The translations under genes were made by a program, and so were the position numbers. A stretch of DNA of 54,777 nucleotides from Acidobacteriaceae bacterium. GTDB taxonomy: Bacteria; Acidobacteriota; Terriglobia; Terriglobales; Acidobacteriaceae. Each line of letters starts with the position of its first letter. Positions within the stretch are counted from its first letter, which is position 1. Below, piece after piece: positions 1 through 8,886 of this stretch. The notes beneath the pieces were generated by a model. That model was not told the DNA's origin and did not search any database. It worked only from the letters and a program-made list of their open reading frames with translations. The DNA lies in NCBI GenBank assembly GCA_030038435.1, contig JASHOY010000400.1, positions 1 through 54,777 on the forward strand, read 5' to 3'.

Positions 1-2466
1 CGCGGCATTTCGACGCTGCGGCGGTGGAGCAGCAAGACGCAGAGCTTTGAGGACGTGAGCTACGAGGGCTACAAGGCCAATCGCGCTTCTATGCCGGAAG
101 ATTTGCGGCGGCAGATTCCGTATATCCGGCGGTCGCTGGAGGCGCTGCGGATTCCGATACTCGAGGCGGAGGGGTTTGAGGCGGACGACGTGATCGGGAC
201 GCTGGCGCGCGAGGCGGCGGACGAAGGGCACGAGGTGTTCATCGTCTCCGGCGACAAGGACATGATGCAACTGGTGACGCCGCGGGTGAAGATCCTGAAT
301 CCGCAGAAGGACAATTTGATACTCGATCCCGAAAAGGTGACGGAGACGCTGGGCGTGCCGCCGGAAAAAGTGGTGGACGTGATGGCGCTGCGCGGCGATT
401 CCGTGGACAACATTCCGGGGGCGCCGGGGATCGGCGATAAGGGGAGCGTGGAGCTGATTCGCGAATTCGGCAGCGTGGAGGCGGTGCTGGAGCGCGCGGC
501 GGAGGTGAAGCGCAAGGGGTATCGCGAGTCGCTGGAGCAGAACCGGGATACGGTGCTGCTGTCAAAAGAGCTGGTGACGATTGACAGCCGCGTGCCGCTG
601 AAGCTGGATTTGACGGTGATGCAGACGCAGGAGCCGGACCTGGAGGCCTGCCGCGTGCTGTTCACGGAGCTTGAATTCACTTCGATGCTGCGTGAGCTGG
701 CGCCGTCGGCGAAAGCGCCGGCGGTGGATTTCATCGAGAATCCCAGCGCGGCGCAGTGCGCGGCGTTTTATGCGGCGGCGCGCAAGAGCGGGTTTGCACT
801 GGCGTTGGATGCGGCGGAGCCGGTTGCGGCGGCGGATGAAGACGAAGCGTCGGATGCGCCCGGGCCGTCACTGCTGGACGCAATTGAGAAGGCGGAAAAG
901 GAGACGGTTTGCAATCTGGGCGTTTGCGCGGAGGCGGCTTGCGCGCTGCACATGCCGCTGACGGATGAATTGCGCGGGCTGCTTGCGGATGCGTCCGTGC
1001 CCAAGCGGGTGCACGATTTGAAGCTGGCGCTGCACGTTTTGGGCGGGCTGGGCGTGGAATTGCGCGGGCACGTGGACGACACCATGCTGCTCTCGTATGC
1101 GCTGAATCCGACGCACACCACGCAGACGCTGGCGGATGTGGCGGCGCGGAGCGGATTGACTCCGCCGGCAACGCTTCCCGCGGCTGCGGCGGCCATTCAG
1201 GCGCTGGCCGGCGCGCTGCTGGATGAGGTGAAAAGAGAAGAGCTGGAGCGGGTTTACGCGGAGATCGACCTGCCGCTGGCGCCGGTGCTCTATCGCATGG
1301 AGCAGGCCGGCGTGCGCATCGATACAACTGCGCTGGGTGGACTTTCGGAGAAGTTGAGTGCCGAAATCGGGCGCGTGGGGGAACGGATCTTCGCGCTGGC
1401 AGAGCGGCGGTTCAACATCAATTCGCCCAAGCAATTGGGCGAGGTGCTGTTCACTCATTTGAAGCTGCCGGCGCCGCCCAGCCGGGGAAAGGCGAAGGCG
1501 GTATCGACGGCGCAGGATGTGCTGGAGGCGCTGTCAGAAAAGCACGAAGTGCCGAGGCTGGTGCTGGAGTATCGGCACCTGGCGAAGCTGAAATCGAATT
1601 ATGTAGACGCTCTGCCGCTGCTGGCGGATGCGGATTCGCGCGTGCACACCACGTTTCAGGCGGCGGCCACGGCGACGGGTCGGCTGTCGTCGGTAAATCC
1701 GAATCTGCAGAATATTCCGGTGCGCACGGAGCTGGGGCGGGAGATTCGCGCGGCGTTCACGGCGGCGCCGGGCACGCGGTTGCTGTCTGCCGATTACTCG
1801 CAGATCGAGCTGCGGCTGCTGGCGCACTTCAGCGGCGATCCGCTGCTGGTGCGCGCGTTTCAGGAGAACCAGGACATTCACACCCTGACGGCCAGCGAGG
1901 TTTTTGGCGTGCCGGCGGCGACCATGGACAAGCAGACGCGGGACCGCGCCAAGGCGGTGAACTTCGGGATTGTGTATGGGATTTCGCCATTCGGGCTGGC
2001 GGCGCAGTTGGGCATTGCGCAGGCGGAGGCGAAGGCGTATATCGAACGGTATTTTGCGCGCTATGTGGGAGTGAAGGAGTTTATCGAAAAGACGCTTGAG
2101 GAGACGCGGCGCAAGGGAAGCGTGCGGACCATCTTCGGGCGGGTGCGGCCGATACCGGATATCGAGAGCCGCAACCCCAACCAGCGCGGCTTTGCGGAGC
2201 GGACGGCGATCAATTCTCCGCTGCAGGGCACGGGCGCGGATTTGATCAAGCTGGCGATGATCGCGATTGACCGCAAGCTTGCCGAGCGGGGATGGAAGAC
2301 GCGCATGGTGCTGCAGGTGCATGACGAGTTGCTGTTCGAGGTGCCGGAGGCGGAGAGCGGGGAAGTGGAAACGCTGGTGCGGGCGGAGATGGAGGGCGTG
2401 GCCGAGCTGAAAGTGCCGCTGGTGGCGGACTTGGCGTTTGGACCGAACTGGCGGGATCTGAAATGA
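1..2466 (+). CDS. polA: DNA polymerase I (5'-truncated by window edge)
   Basis: DNA polymerase I fills gaps and removes RNA primers during replication and repair. The reading frame is open from base 1, so roughly the first 60 residues lie outside the window; the first in-frame start codon, GTG at 55, is internal. The 5' nuclease domain shows EADDVIG, GDKDMMQLV and GDSVDNIPG. The polymerase domain has motif A (DYSQIELRLLAHFSGD, about 1790-1837), motif B (RDRAKAVNFGIVYG) and motif C (QVHDELLFE, about 2317). The middle 3'-5' exonuclease domain appears degenerate: the expected Asp-x-Glu reads LALDAAE, and the usual LKYD segment reads DLKLALHV. Proofreading is therefore probably lost, as in Taq polymerase. 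The residues before SYEGYKANR match the family poorly, which may reflect the window or contig edge. Confidence 0.96.
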   Translation, partial: RGISTLRRWSSKTQSFEDVSYEGYKANRASMPEDLRRQIPYIRRSLEALRIPILEAEGFEADDVIGTLAREAADEGHEVFIVSGDKDMMQLVTPRVKILNPQKDNLILDPEKVTETLGVPPEKVVDVMALRGDSVDNIPGAPGIGDKGSVELIREFGSVEAVLERAAEVKRKGYRESLEQNRDTVLLSKELVTIDSRVPLKLDLTVMQTQEPDLEACRVLFTELEFTSMLRELAPSAKAPAVDFIENPSAAQCAAFYAAARKSGFALALDAAEPVAAADEDEASDAPGPSLLDAIEKAEKETVCNLGVCAEAACALHMPLTDELRGLLADASVPKRVHDLKLALHVLGGLGVELRGHVDDTMLLSYALNPTHTTQTLADVAARSGLTPPATLPAAAAAIQALAGALLDEVKREELERVYAEIDLPLAPVLYRMEQAGVRIDTTALGGLSEKLSAEIGRVGERIFALAERRFNINSPKQLGEVLFTHLKLPAPPSRGKAKAVSTAQDVLEALSEKHEVPRLVLEYRHLAKLKSNYVDALPLLADADSRVHTTFQAAATATGRLSSVNPNLQNIPVRTELGREIRAAFTAAPGTRLLSADYSQIELRLLAHFSGDPLLVRAFQENQDIHTLTASEVFGVPAATMDKQTRDRAKAVNFGIVYGISPFGLAAQLGIAQAEAKAYIERYFARYVGVKEFIEKTLEETRRKGSVRTIFGRVRPIPDIESRNPNQRGFAERTAINSPLQGTGADLIKLAMIAIDRKLAERGWKTRMVLQVHDELLFEVPEAESGEVETLVRAEMEGVAELKVPLVADLAFGPNWRDLK

Positions 2467-2911
2467 CGTGGGACAGAGAAGAGGGATCAGGGTTCAGGGT
2501 TCAGGGATTGCCGACTGGTGGGCGAATCGCGAAGATGACAGCGAGATAAAGCAAGGATGTCGTAACGTTTCCCATTCGGCAGGGATAGGCCGGGATAGCT
2601 TTGCATTGGGGCGCGAGGAGGGTGGAAGAAGTAACTGAAATAAAAGGAGATATGAAATCCATGGGAGGGAATGGCTTTTGCTTCGGCAAAATCGCTGAAG
2701 AATTCGAAACTATTGGTTGATGCAGGGGTTCAATGTTCCAACCGGCTCATGGCCCAGGGTGCATGTGCAGGCGAAGCCGGACGGGTTCCGGGAGGAAGCA
2801 ATGAGATCCCGACTAACTTTTTGCGGCGGAGATTCCGCTGTTTTGCTCTCGGATGCGTTGTCAGATTATGGCGGGAGATGGCCTACGGGCGCTGCGCCGA
2901 GGAACGGCAAA
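2467..2911. other. Spacer between polA and the DUF3300 gene
   Basis: No convincing gene is seen. The spacer holds a heptanucleotide tract just after the polA stop. Near its right end are two possible Shine-Dalgarno/start pairs for the DUF3300 gene: GGAGGA before ATG 2801, and GAGGAA before ATG 2912. Confidence 0.5.
2484..2504. repeat. Three-unit heptanucleotide tandem tract
   Basis: GGATCAG, GGTTCAG, GGTTCAG follow each other without gaps, 18 bases after the polA stop codon. Comparable short-period tracts follow the small exported gene near 20.2 kb, rhaI and rhaB. Confidence 0.7.
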
Positions 2912-4756
2912 ATGCGCACGGTGGCGTGGGGGATCGCGGCCGTGGCGTTGTTTGCAGTGCTGCTCGCACCGCTAACGGCGCAGCAGATGCCGGGCGGCTA
3001 CGGCGCTCCCTATGCGAGCCCTTACGGCGGAGCTTATGGAAATGCGCCTCAGCCGTATGGACCAACTCAGCCGTATGGGTATGGGGTTCCCAACAATTAC
3101 GCGCAGCCGCAGTATCCGCAGCAGGCTGCGCCCTATCCGCAACAGCCGCCGCAATACGCTCAGCAACCTTATGGGTATGGGCAGCCGCAGCCTTATGGCG
3201 GGTCGCCGTATGGCGAGCCGGGTGGCAATGCGCAGGGATACGCGGGCCAGCCCTATGCGCAGGAGAATGGAGAACCGCAGGCGGGCGACGGTGCAGGCGG
3301 GGAGCAGCCGCAGGCGCTCGATCCGAATCAGCTTGAACAACTGCTGGCGCCGGTTGCCATCTATCCGGATGCACTGCTGGCGCAGGTGCTGACGGCGGCT
3401 ACCTATCCCGGGCAGGTGGCGCAGGCCGATGCGTGGCTGGACGGCCTGGAGGCGCAGGGAAGCGCTTCGCCGGACCAGGTGGTTGCGGGAGCGGACGCGC
3501 ACACGGAGTGGGACCCGAGCATCAAGGCACTGACGGCGTTTCCGCAGGTGCTGGACATGCTGGCGCGCAACCTGCAATGGACGACGGCGCTGGGCAATGC
3601 CTACTATAACCAGCCGCAGGATGTGATGCAGACGGTGCAGGTGCTGCGGCAGCGGGCCGAGGATGCGGGCAATCTGCAAAGCACGCCGCAGGAGCCGCTG
3701 AACTATGAAGACGGATACATCCAGTTGCAGCCGGCAGATGCGCAGATGGCCTATGTGCCGCAGTACGATCCGTGGACGGTATACGGAAATCCGATATCTC
3801 CGTATCCGGGATTTTCGCTGGTGGGCGCGCTGGGCTCTTTCTTTGGTTCAGGACTGGGCCAGAACGCCATCAGCTATGGTTTGGGAATTGCATTGTCGGC
3901 TTTTGGCCGCACCCCGTGGGGATTCCTGGCGTGGGGATTGAACTGGCTGGCGAATGCGGTGCTGTTCAATCACTCCGATTACTTTACGCGCAGCAACTCG
4001 GTGGCGGATTGGGGATTGCCGCATGGCGGCCCGCGTGCGTACTACGGACGTGGAGATGCGGGACACTTTGCCGGCGGGTATGGCGGACGGGGCCGTTATA
4101 ACGGCGGAGCCGGCTACGGCGGAGCCGGCCGTGAGCATGGCAGCGGGTTTGCGAATGCCGGACGCGAATTCTATGGTCAGCGCGGCAACGAGCATTTCAA
4201 TCCCGGATACCGCGGCGGGAGCAACGCCTTCAACGGCTCGCAGCCGTGGGGCCGCGGGGACTACCGCAGGCCCGAGCCTCAGGGTGGGCGGATGCAATCG
4301 GATGCGGGACGGCAGGATGCGTATCGGAATTCATTCCATGCCGGGGGTCGTGCGGAATACGGGAATGGGAGTGAACAGGGTTTTGCGGCGCGACCGGGGA
4401 TGGCGTTTGGGAGCTCTTCACGCGGATTTGGCTCGAACAGAGATTATGCGCGCGGGAACGGCTTTGGCAGTGGTGCATTCGACGGCTCAGGCTCGTATGC
4501 AAAGACGCAGCATTCGGGCGGATTCCATCCGTTCGGGCTGGGCGGGCACTCGGATGGCTACCGAAGCGAGCGATCATCAAAGAGTTTCTTCGCCAGCAAT
4601 CGCGCGCCCAGGGGTTTCGGCCGCGAGAGCTTTCACGCCGAGAAGATGCCCAGGATGCGCATGCCGAAAGAGCGCAGCTTTGGTGGCGGCCGCTCCGGCG
4701 GCGGGCATTTCGGGCATTCGGGCGGAGGTCACCGGAGTTCGGGGCATCATCGCTGA
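2912..4756 (+). CDS. Secreted DUF3300 protein with Gln/Tyr/Pro- and Gly-rich regions
   Basis: Uncharacterised exported protein. ATG 2912 is preferred because GAGGAA lies 7 bases upstream and the product begins directly with a signal peptide (MRTVAWGIAAVALFAVLLA, cleavage near TAQQ). An upstream start at 2801 also has a good GGAGGA but would bury the signal peptide. After cleavage come about 100 residues rich in Gln, Pro, Tyr and Gly. The DUF3300 core follows, with EQLLAPVAIYPDALLAQVL near its start and ADAQMAYVPQYDPWTVYG near its end. A hydrophobic stretch then leads into a long Gly/Arg/Ser/His-rich tail ending GGGHRSSGHHR. The low-complexity flanks suggest a cell-surface or periplasmic protein. 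The function of the family is unknown, and the His/Gly tail could bind metal or nucleic acid (inference). Confidence 0.85.
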   Translation: MRTVAWGIAAVALFAVLLAPLTAQQMPGGYGAPYASPYGGAYGNAPQPYGPTQPYGYGVPNNYAQPQYPQQAAPYPQQPPQYAQQPYGYGQPQPYGGSPYGEPGGNAQGYAGQPYAQENGEPQAGDGAGGEQPQALDPNQLEQLLAPVAIYPDALLAQVLTAATYPGQVAQADAWLDGLEAQGSASPDQVVAGADAHTEWDPSIKALTAFPQVLDMLARNLQWTTALGNAYYNQPQDVMQTVQVLRQRAEDAGNLQSTPQEPLNYEDGYIQLQPADAQMAYVPQYDPWTVYGNPISPYPGFSLVGALGSFFGSGLGQNAISYGLGIALSAFGRTPWGFLAWGLNWLANAVLFNHSDYFTRSNSVADWGLPHGGPRAYYGRGDAGHFAGGYGGRGRYNGGAGYGGAGREHGSGFANAGREFYGQRGNEHFNPGYRGGSNAFNGSQPWGRGDYRRPEPQGGRMQSDAGRQDAYRNSFHAGGRAEYGNGSEQGFAARPGMAFGSSSRGFGSNRDYARGNGFGSGAFDGSGSYAKTQHSGGFHPFGLGGHSDGYRSERSSKSFFASNRAPRGFGRESFHAEKMPRMRMPKERSFGGGRSGGGHFGHSGGGHRSSGHHR

Positions 4757-4771
4757 GGAAGGCTGTAGTGG

Positions 4772-4922
4772 TTTCCCACCCTTTGTGCAAAAGACGCACA
4801 GAGGATGGGGCACCCTATGTTGTATTAACGCCTGAATCGAAGGTGCGCTTTCCCACGCTTTGTACAAGAGACGCGCAGAGAGCAGGGCACCCTCTGTTGT
4901 GCTAACGCTTAAATCGGAAATG
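4772..4922. repeat. Two imperfect tandem copies of a ~76-bp intergenic element
   Basis: Copy 1 (4772-4848) and copy 2 (4849-about 4922) both begin TTTCCCAC, then carry CTTTGTNCAA, AGACGCNCAGAG, GGGGCACCC or AGGGCACCC, GTTGT, TAACGC and AAATCGG or GAATCGA in the same order. The second copy abuts the region just upstream of the DUF2905 gene. A related GATGGGGCAC string occurs near 42.94 kb. Confidence 0.8.
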
Positions 4923-4970
4923 CGGCAGGGTGCACAGGACCGTATTCTGAACTTGCATGAGCTTTCAAGA

Positions 4971-5198
4971 ATGCCGATGAGAGAACTGGGCAAGGTGATG
5001 CTGGGGCTGGGTCTGGCGCTGGCAGCGATTGGCGCGTTGCTGATGCTGACCGGGCGCATCGGCTTGCCGCTGGGTCGTTTGCCGGGGGATTTTCTTTATC
5101 GAGGCAAGCACACCACGGTTTATTTTCCCTGGGTCACCTGCATCGTGATCAGCGTGGTGCTTTCGGCGATCCTGTATGTCATTTCGCGGTTCCGGTGA
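4971..5198 (+). CDS. Small DUF2905 membrane protein
   Basis: A 75-residue protein with two hydrophobic helices, VMLGLGLALAAIGALLML and the C-terminal stretch around VTCIVISVVLSAIL. Between them lies the hallmark segment GRIGLPLGRLPGDFLYRGKH followed by VYFPWVTC, typical of the DUF2905 family of very small inner-membrane proteins of unknown function. The frame is open further upstream (from 4860), but those codons lie inside the tandem repeat, so the start is placed at ATG 4971; ATG 4977 is equally possible. No strong Shine-Dalgarno sequence is visible. It is convergent with glmM. Confidence 0.82.
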   Translation: MPMRELGKVMLGLGLALAAIGALLMLTGRIGLPLGRLPGDFLYRGKHTTVYFPWVTCIVISVVLSAILYVISRFR

Positions 5199-5243
5199 GG
5201 TTGTGCGGGCATCGTGATCGCGCGCGACACGGCCGCACCGCAA

Positions 5244-6620
5244 CTAAGCGCCGAGCTCCGCGCGGATGGCGGCGGCGATGGCCTCAGCGTGGCGCTTCAT
5301 GGCGGCTTCGCTTTCGGCTTCGATCATGACGCGGGCGAGCGGTTCGGTGCCGGAGTAGCGGATGACGACGCGGCCGGTATCCCTCAGCTCATCTTCGGCG
5401 GCGCGAATGGCGGCGGCTACGGCGTGAACGGCGGCCAGGGGCTTTTTTTCGCGCACGCGGACATTGACGATGATCTGCGGATAGACTTTGAGATCGGCGG
5501 TGAGCTCGTCGATGGTGCGGCCGCTGCGCGCGATGAGGTCGAGGACCACGAGGGCAGTAAGCAAACCGTCGCCGGTGGTGGCGAGGTGGGGAAAGAGGAT
5601 GTGGCCGGACTGCTCGCCGCCGAGAGCGGCGTCATTGGCCTGCATCTGTTCGAGGACGTAGCGGTCGCCCACGGGCGCGCGCATCATGCGGATGCCGCTG
5701 TGCTTCAGCGCGGCTTCAAGGCCCATGTTGGACATGGTGGTGGCGACGACGAGGTTTCCGGTGAGCATGCCGCGTGCCTTGAGGTCGCGCGCGGCGACGA
5801 GAAGGATGGCGTCGCCGTTGATGACATTGCCGCGCGGGCCGGCGAGGAGACACCGGTCGGCGTCGCCGTCGAAGGTGAGGCCGAGATGCGCGCCGCGCAG
5901 CACGGTTTCCGCGGCTACGTGCTGGGGATGCAGGGCTCCGCAGTTGAGGTTGATGTTGCGGCCATCGGGAACCAGGTTGAGGAGCTCAATCTGCGCATCG
6001 GCGGCGGGATTGAGGCGGTGAAAGAGCTCTGGAGCGATGGCTGCGGCGGCGCCGTTGGCGCAGTCGGCAACGATGTGAAGGCCGGCGAGGGAGAGATTGG
6101 GAACCGAATCTATGAGGAATTGTGTGTACTGCGCGGCGAGGGCGGCGTTGTCTTCCAGCGGCGGAAGGGATTCAGGATGGGGCGCTTGAATCTGTGCGGC
6201 GTGGTGCAGGATTTCGTCTTCGATAGCCAGTTCGACGGCGTCAGGAAGTTTGAAACCGTCGCCGCCGAAGAGCTTGATGCCGTTATCCTGCCAGGGATTG
6301 TGCGAAGCGGAGATGACGACGCCGGCGTGGAAGCCGAGGCTGCGGGCCAGGAATGCGACCGCGGGCGTGGTGACGACGCCGGCGCTCTCCACGTGTGCGC
6401 CCGCCTGGCGCAGGCCCGCGGTAACAGTGGCGGCGATCCAGGAGCTGGACTCGCGAGTGTCGCGGCCAAGGATGACGCGGGGCGCGAAGACGGTTTTTTT
6501 CAGCGAATGGCCAAGAGCGAGGCCGGTGGCGAATATGGTTGTCGGGTCGAGCGGCGGTTCGCCGGCGATGGCGCGGATGCCGTCAGTGCCGAATAGCTTG
6601 CGTTCCGTTGCTGAAGTCAT
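5244..6620 (-). CDS. glmM: Phosphoglucosamine mutase
   Basis: GlmM interconverts glucosamine-6-phosphate and glucosamine-1-phosphate, a cytoplasmic step towards UDP-GlcNAc for peptidoglycan and lipopolysaccharide. At 458 residues it is full length. Visible motifs are KLFGTDGIRA at the N-terminus, the phosphoserine loop VISASHNPWQDNGIKLF (active Ser near 104), the metal-binding DGDADR, GEQSGH, and the C-terminal phosphate loop RYSGTEPLARVM. The start has AAGGAAG about 6 bases upstream. Its ATG overlaps the xseA stop by four bases (ATGA), so it is translationally coupled as the last gene of the kinase-regulator-Hpt-xseA-glmM run. Confidence 0.95.
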   Translation of the reverse strand: MTSATERKLFGTDGIRAIAGEPPLDPTTIFATGLALGHSLKKTVFAPRVILGRDTRESSSWIAATVTAGLRQAGAHVESAGVVTTPAVAFLARSLGFHAGVVISASHNPWQDNGIKLFGGDGFKLPDAVELAIEDEILHHAAQIQAPHPESLPPLEDNAALAAQYTQFLIDSVPNLSLAGLHIVADCANGAAAAIAPELFHRLNPAADAQIELLNLVPDGRNINLNCGALHPQHVAAETVLRGAHLGLTFDGDADRCLLAGPRGNVINGDAILLVAARDLKARGMLTGNLVVATTMSNMGLEAALKHSGIRMMRAPVGDRYVLEQMQANDAALGGEQSGHILFPHLATTGDGLLTALVVLDLIARSGRTIDELTADLKVYPQIIVNVRVREKKPLAAVHAVAAAIRAAEDELRDTGRVVIRYSGTEPLARVMIEAESEAAMKRHAEAIAAAIRAELGA

Positions 6621-8047
6621 GATCGTGTCTTCCTTGGTCCCTGCGAGTGAGGCTGATTGGATGTCGCAGAATCGACGCGGCTGGAGAAGCTGCCGTCAGC
6701 GAGGCGGGTGGTGAGCTGATCGCCAGGCGTGATCTGGGCGATGGAGCGAACCAGGCGGCCATCGGAGCCGAGGACGAGGGCGAATCCGCGATCGAGTACG
6801 GAGAGCGGCGAAAGCGAGCGCAGGCGTCCGTCCAGCGCGCCGAGACGGGATCGGCTGGCGTGCAGCTTTTGCTCAACGGAGCGACGGAGCCGGGAGATGG
6901 AGTCGGCGAGATGTTCGCGGGCGTGGGCCAGGGCGCGGCGGGGATCGCGCCGGAGAAGCGTGGCGGAGAGAGCATCGACACGAATCTGGCTGCGGCGAAT
7001 CAGGGCGGACAGAGCGGACTCCTGGCGGAGGGCGAGGTCATCGAGACGCTGCTCGGCGCGGTGAAGCAGCGCAGAGAGCCGTGCCTGGGAGTGTGAGATG
7101 GGCGCGCGGCTGAGGCGCTGCCGGGACTGCAGGAGCTGAAAGCGCGCGGCACGCTCCAGACGAGCGGACTGAACGGCGAGATGCTCGGCGATTTTGTGAT
7201 GGGCTTCGGTGACGAGTTCGGCGGCTGCGGAAGGCGTGGGAGCGCGGAAGTCGGCTACAAAATCAGCAATGGTGAAGTCGGTTTCGTGGCCCACGGCTGA
7301 AACCACGGGAACCGGGGACGCGGCGATGGCGCGCGCGACGCGTTCGCTGTTGAACGCGGCGAGGTCTTCAAGCGAACCACCGCCGCGGGCGACGATGATC
7401 ACGTCAGCGAGACCGGAGCCGGCGAGCGCCAAGATGGCGGCTTCAATTTCGGCCGGGGCGGATTCGCCCTGCACGGAAACGGGGCAAAGGAGGACATTGA
7501 GGCCGGAGTGGCGGCGGCCGGCAATGTTGAGAAAGTCGTGGATGACGGCGCCGGTTGGCGAAGTGACGATGCCGGCGGTGCGGGGAAATGCAGGCAGGGG
7601 GCGCTTGCGCGCGAGATCGAACAGGCCTTCGGCGGAGAGACGCTCCTTGAGTTGCTCGAAAGCAAGCTGGAGAGATCCGGCGCCCACCGGCTCCATGGTC
7701 TCGGCTACAAGCTGCATCTGGCCGCGCTGTTCGTAAACACTGACGCGGCCACGCGCCAGCACGTGGAGACCGTCTTCAGGGCGGAAGCGGAGAAGCATGG
7801 CCTGGCGGCGGAAGAGAACGACGGGAAGCTGGGCGTCGGCGTCTTTGAGGGTGAAGTAGATGTGGCCGGAGGGCGCGGAGCGGCAGTTGGAGATTTCACC
7901 TTCGACCCAGACGTCGGCAAACTCCCGCTCCACGAGGTCGCGGGCGCGCGCAACCAGTTCCCGCACCGGCAGGATGCGGCGAACCGGCTGTGGCTCGTCG
8001 AAGCGGAAATCGAGCTGTGGTACCGGGGGAATGGAGTTTTTCACCAA
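6617..8047 (-). CDS. xseA: Exodeoxyribonuclease VII large subunit
   Basis: XseA is the catalytic subunit of exonuclease VII, which degrades single-stranded DNA to short oligonucleotides in repair. The 476-residue protein has the N-terminal OB-fold (EFADVWVEGEISNCRSAPSG, HIYFTLKD), then the nuclease domain (GIVTSPTGAVIHDF, VIIVARGGGSLEDLAAFN, SAVGHETDFTIADFVAD). A long Arg-rich coiled-coil region follows, and a C-terminal segment with LSPLSVLDRGFALV. The GTG start has GGGAG close upstream. It starts 9 bases after the Hpt gene ends. No xseB (small subunit) is seen next to it, so that gene must lie elsewhere. Confidence 0.95.
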   Translation of the reverse strand: MVKNSIPPVPQLDFRFDEPQPVRRILPVRELVARARDLVEREFADVWVEGEISNCRSAPSGHIYFTLKDADAQLPVVLFRRQAMLLRFRPEDGLHVLARGRVSVYEQRGQMQLVAETMEPVGAGSLQLAFEQLKERLSAEGLFDLARKRPLPAFPRTAGIVTSPTGAVIHDFLNIAGRRHSGLNVLLCPVSVQGESAPAEIEAAILALAGSGLADVIIVARGGGSLEDLAAFNSERVARAIAASPVPVVSAVGHETDFTIADFVADFRAPTPSAAAELVTEAHHKIAEHLAVQSARLERAARFQLLQSRQRLSRAPISHSQARLSALLHRAEQRLDDLALRQESALSALIRRSQIRVDALSATLLRRDPRRALAHAREHLADSISRLRRSVEQKLHASRSRLGALDGRLRSLSPLSVLDRGFALVLGSDGRLVRSIAQITPGDQLTTRLADGSFSSRVDSATSNQPHSQGPRKTRS

Positions 8048-8056
8048 GCTCCCAGT

Positions 8057-8428
8057 TTACTTCTCCGGAGGGCTGGAAGGCTGGCGGCTTTCGACAAGAA
8101 GACGCAGGTCTTTGGCGAAGCTGACGAGCTGGCCGGCGGCCTGGGAGGAGGGAGCAGCGTCGGCAGTGTAGAGGCGCTCGGTCTCACGCGCTGGAAAGGT
8201 GCCCTGATCGAGCCCGAAGGTGCCGAGAATGCCGACCAGCTTGTGCGCCGCGGATTGGGCTGCCTGCTGTTGCTCTGGCGGCAAAGATCCGGCGGCGGCA
8301 GCGGCGGCGGCCGACTCCAAAATGGAGATGCGATCTTTGATGTCGGGAAGGAAGCGGATCCAGAGCTGGTCGAGGGCGGATTGCAAAGCGGCCGCATGTC
8401 CAGGATGGGCCGGATGGAGAGAATCCAT
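8057..8428 (-). CDS. Histidine phosphotransfer (Hpt) domain protein
   Basis: A 123-residue stand-alone Hpt candidate. Hpt proteins are four-helix bundles that carry a phosphoryl group on His between receiver domains. The key segment is AAHKLVGILGTFGL, with the phospho-accepting His near residue 62 and the Lys and Gly-x-x-Gly that usually follow it. The flanks are Ala-rich helices. It lies 11 bases downstream of the response regulator and two genes after the histidine kinase, so the three probably form a phosphorelay (inference from order). The family is divergent, so the call rests mainly on the His motif and the context. Confidence 0.75.
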   Translation of the reverse strand: MDSLHPAHPGHAAALQSALDQLWIRFLPDIKDRISILESAAAAAAAGSLPPEQQQAAQSAAHKLVGILGTFGLDQGTFPARETERLYTADAAPSSQAAGQLVSFAKDLRLLVESRQPSSPPEK

Positions 8429-8439
8429 GGCGCGATTCG

Positions 8440-8814
8440 TTACTTCCAGCCCAGAGTGGCGGCGATCTGCGAGTGCAATGTGAGGGGGTCGAATGGCTTG
8501 AAGAGTACGCCTTCGACGCCAAGATCAGCGAAGCGGCGCTGGTCAGAGCTTTGTACCTTGGCGGTAAGCAGCAGCACGGGAATCTTTGCCGTGGAAGGAT
8601 TGTTGCGCAATTCGCGGAAAGTAGTGGGGCCGTCCATGCCCGGCATCATGACGTCAAGAAGGATCGCATCGGGATGGTGCTCGATGGCCCGTGCAAGTCC
8701 CTGCGCGCCGGAACCTGCAGCAATCACCTCCCAGCCGGCTACGCTCTCGAGGCTGAGCGAAGCCACTTCACGAATGTCATCTTCATCATCGATGATGAGT
8801 ATTCGATAGGACAC
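8440..8814 (-). CDS. Single-domain (CheY-like) response regulator
   Basis: A 124-residue receiver domain without an output domain. It shows the acidic pocket (IIDDEDD), the phospho-acceptor Asp near residue 53 in AILLDVMMPGMDGP, the Thr in LLLTAKV and the conserved Lys in LFKPFDPLTL. It is likely phosphorylated by the adjacent kinase and may act by protein interaction or pass phosphate to the Hpt protein. The spacing to both neighbours is short (72 bases after the kinase, 11 before the Hpt gene). Confidence 0.93.
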   Translation of the reverse strand: MSYRILIIDDEDDIREVASLSLESVAGWEVIAAGSGAQGLARAIEHHPDAILLDVMMPGMDGPTTFRELRNNPSTAKIPVLLLTAKVQSSDQRRFADLGVEGVLFKPFDPLTLHSQIAATLGWK

Positions 8815-8886
8815 CGTTCCGTGCTCCTCCCATCGTCATTTTGAATTGGCCCGGCGCTGGGTTTGTCTCGAAATCTACTATAGCGC

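Noticed and set aside
5214..6596. Long plus-strand frame of 460 codons opposite glmM
   Set aside because: A shadow of glmM in high-GC DNA; Gly/Asp/Ala-rich translation with no family features, while glmM shows all its motifs.
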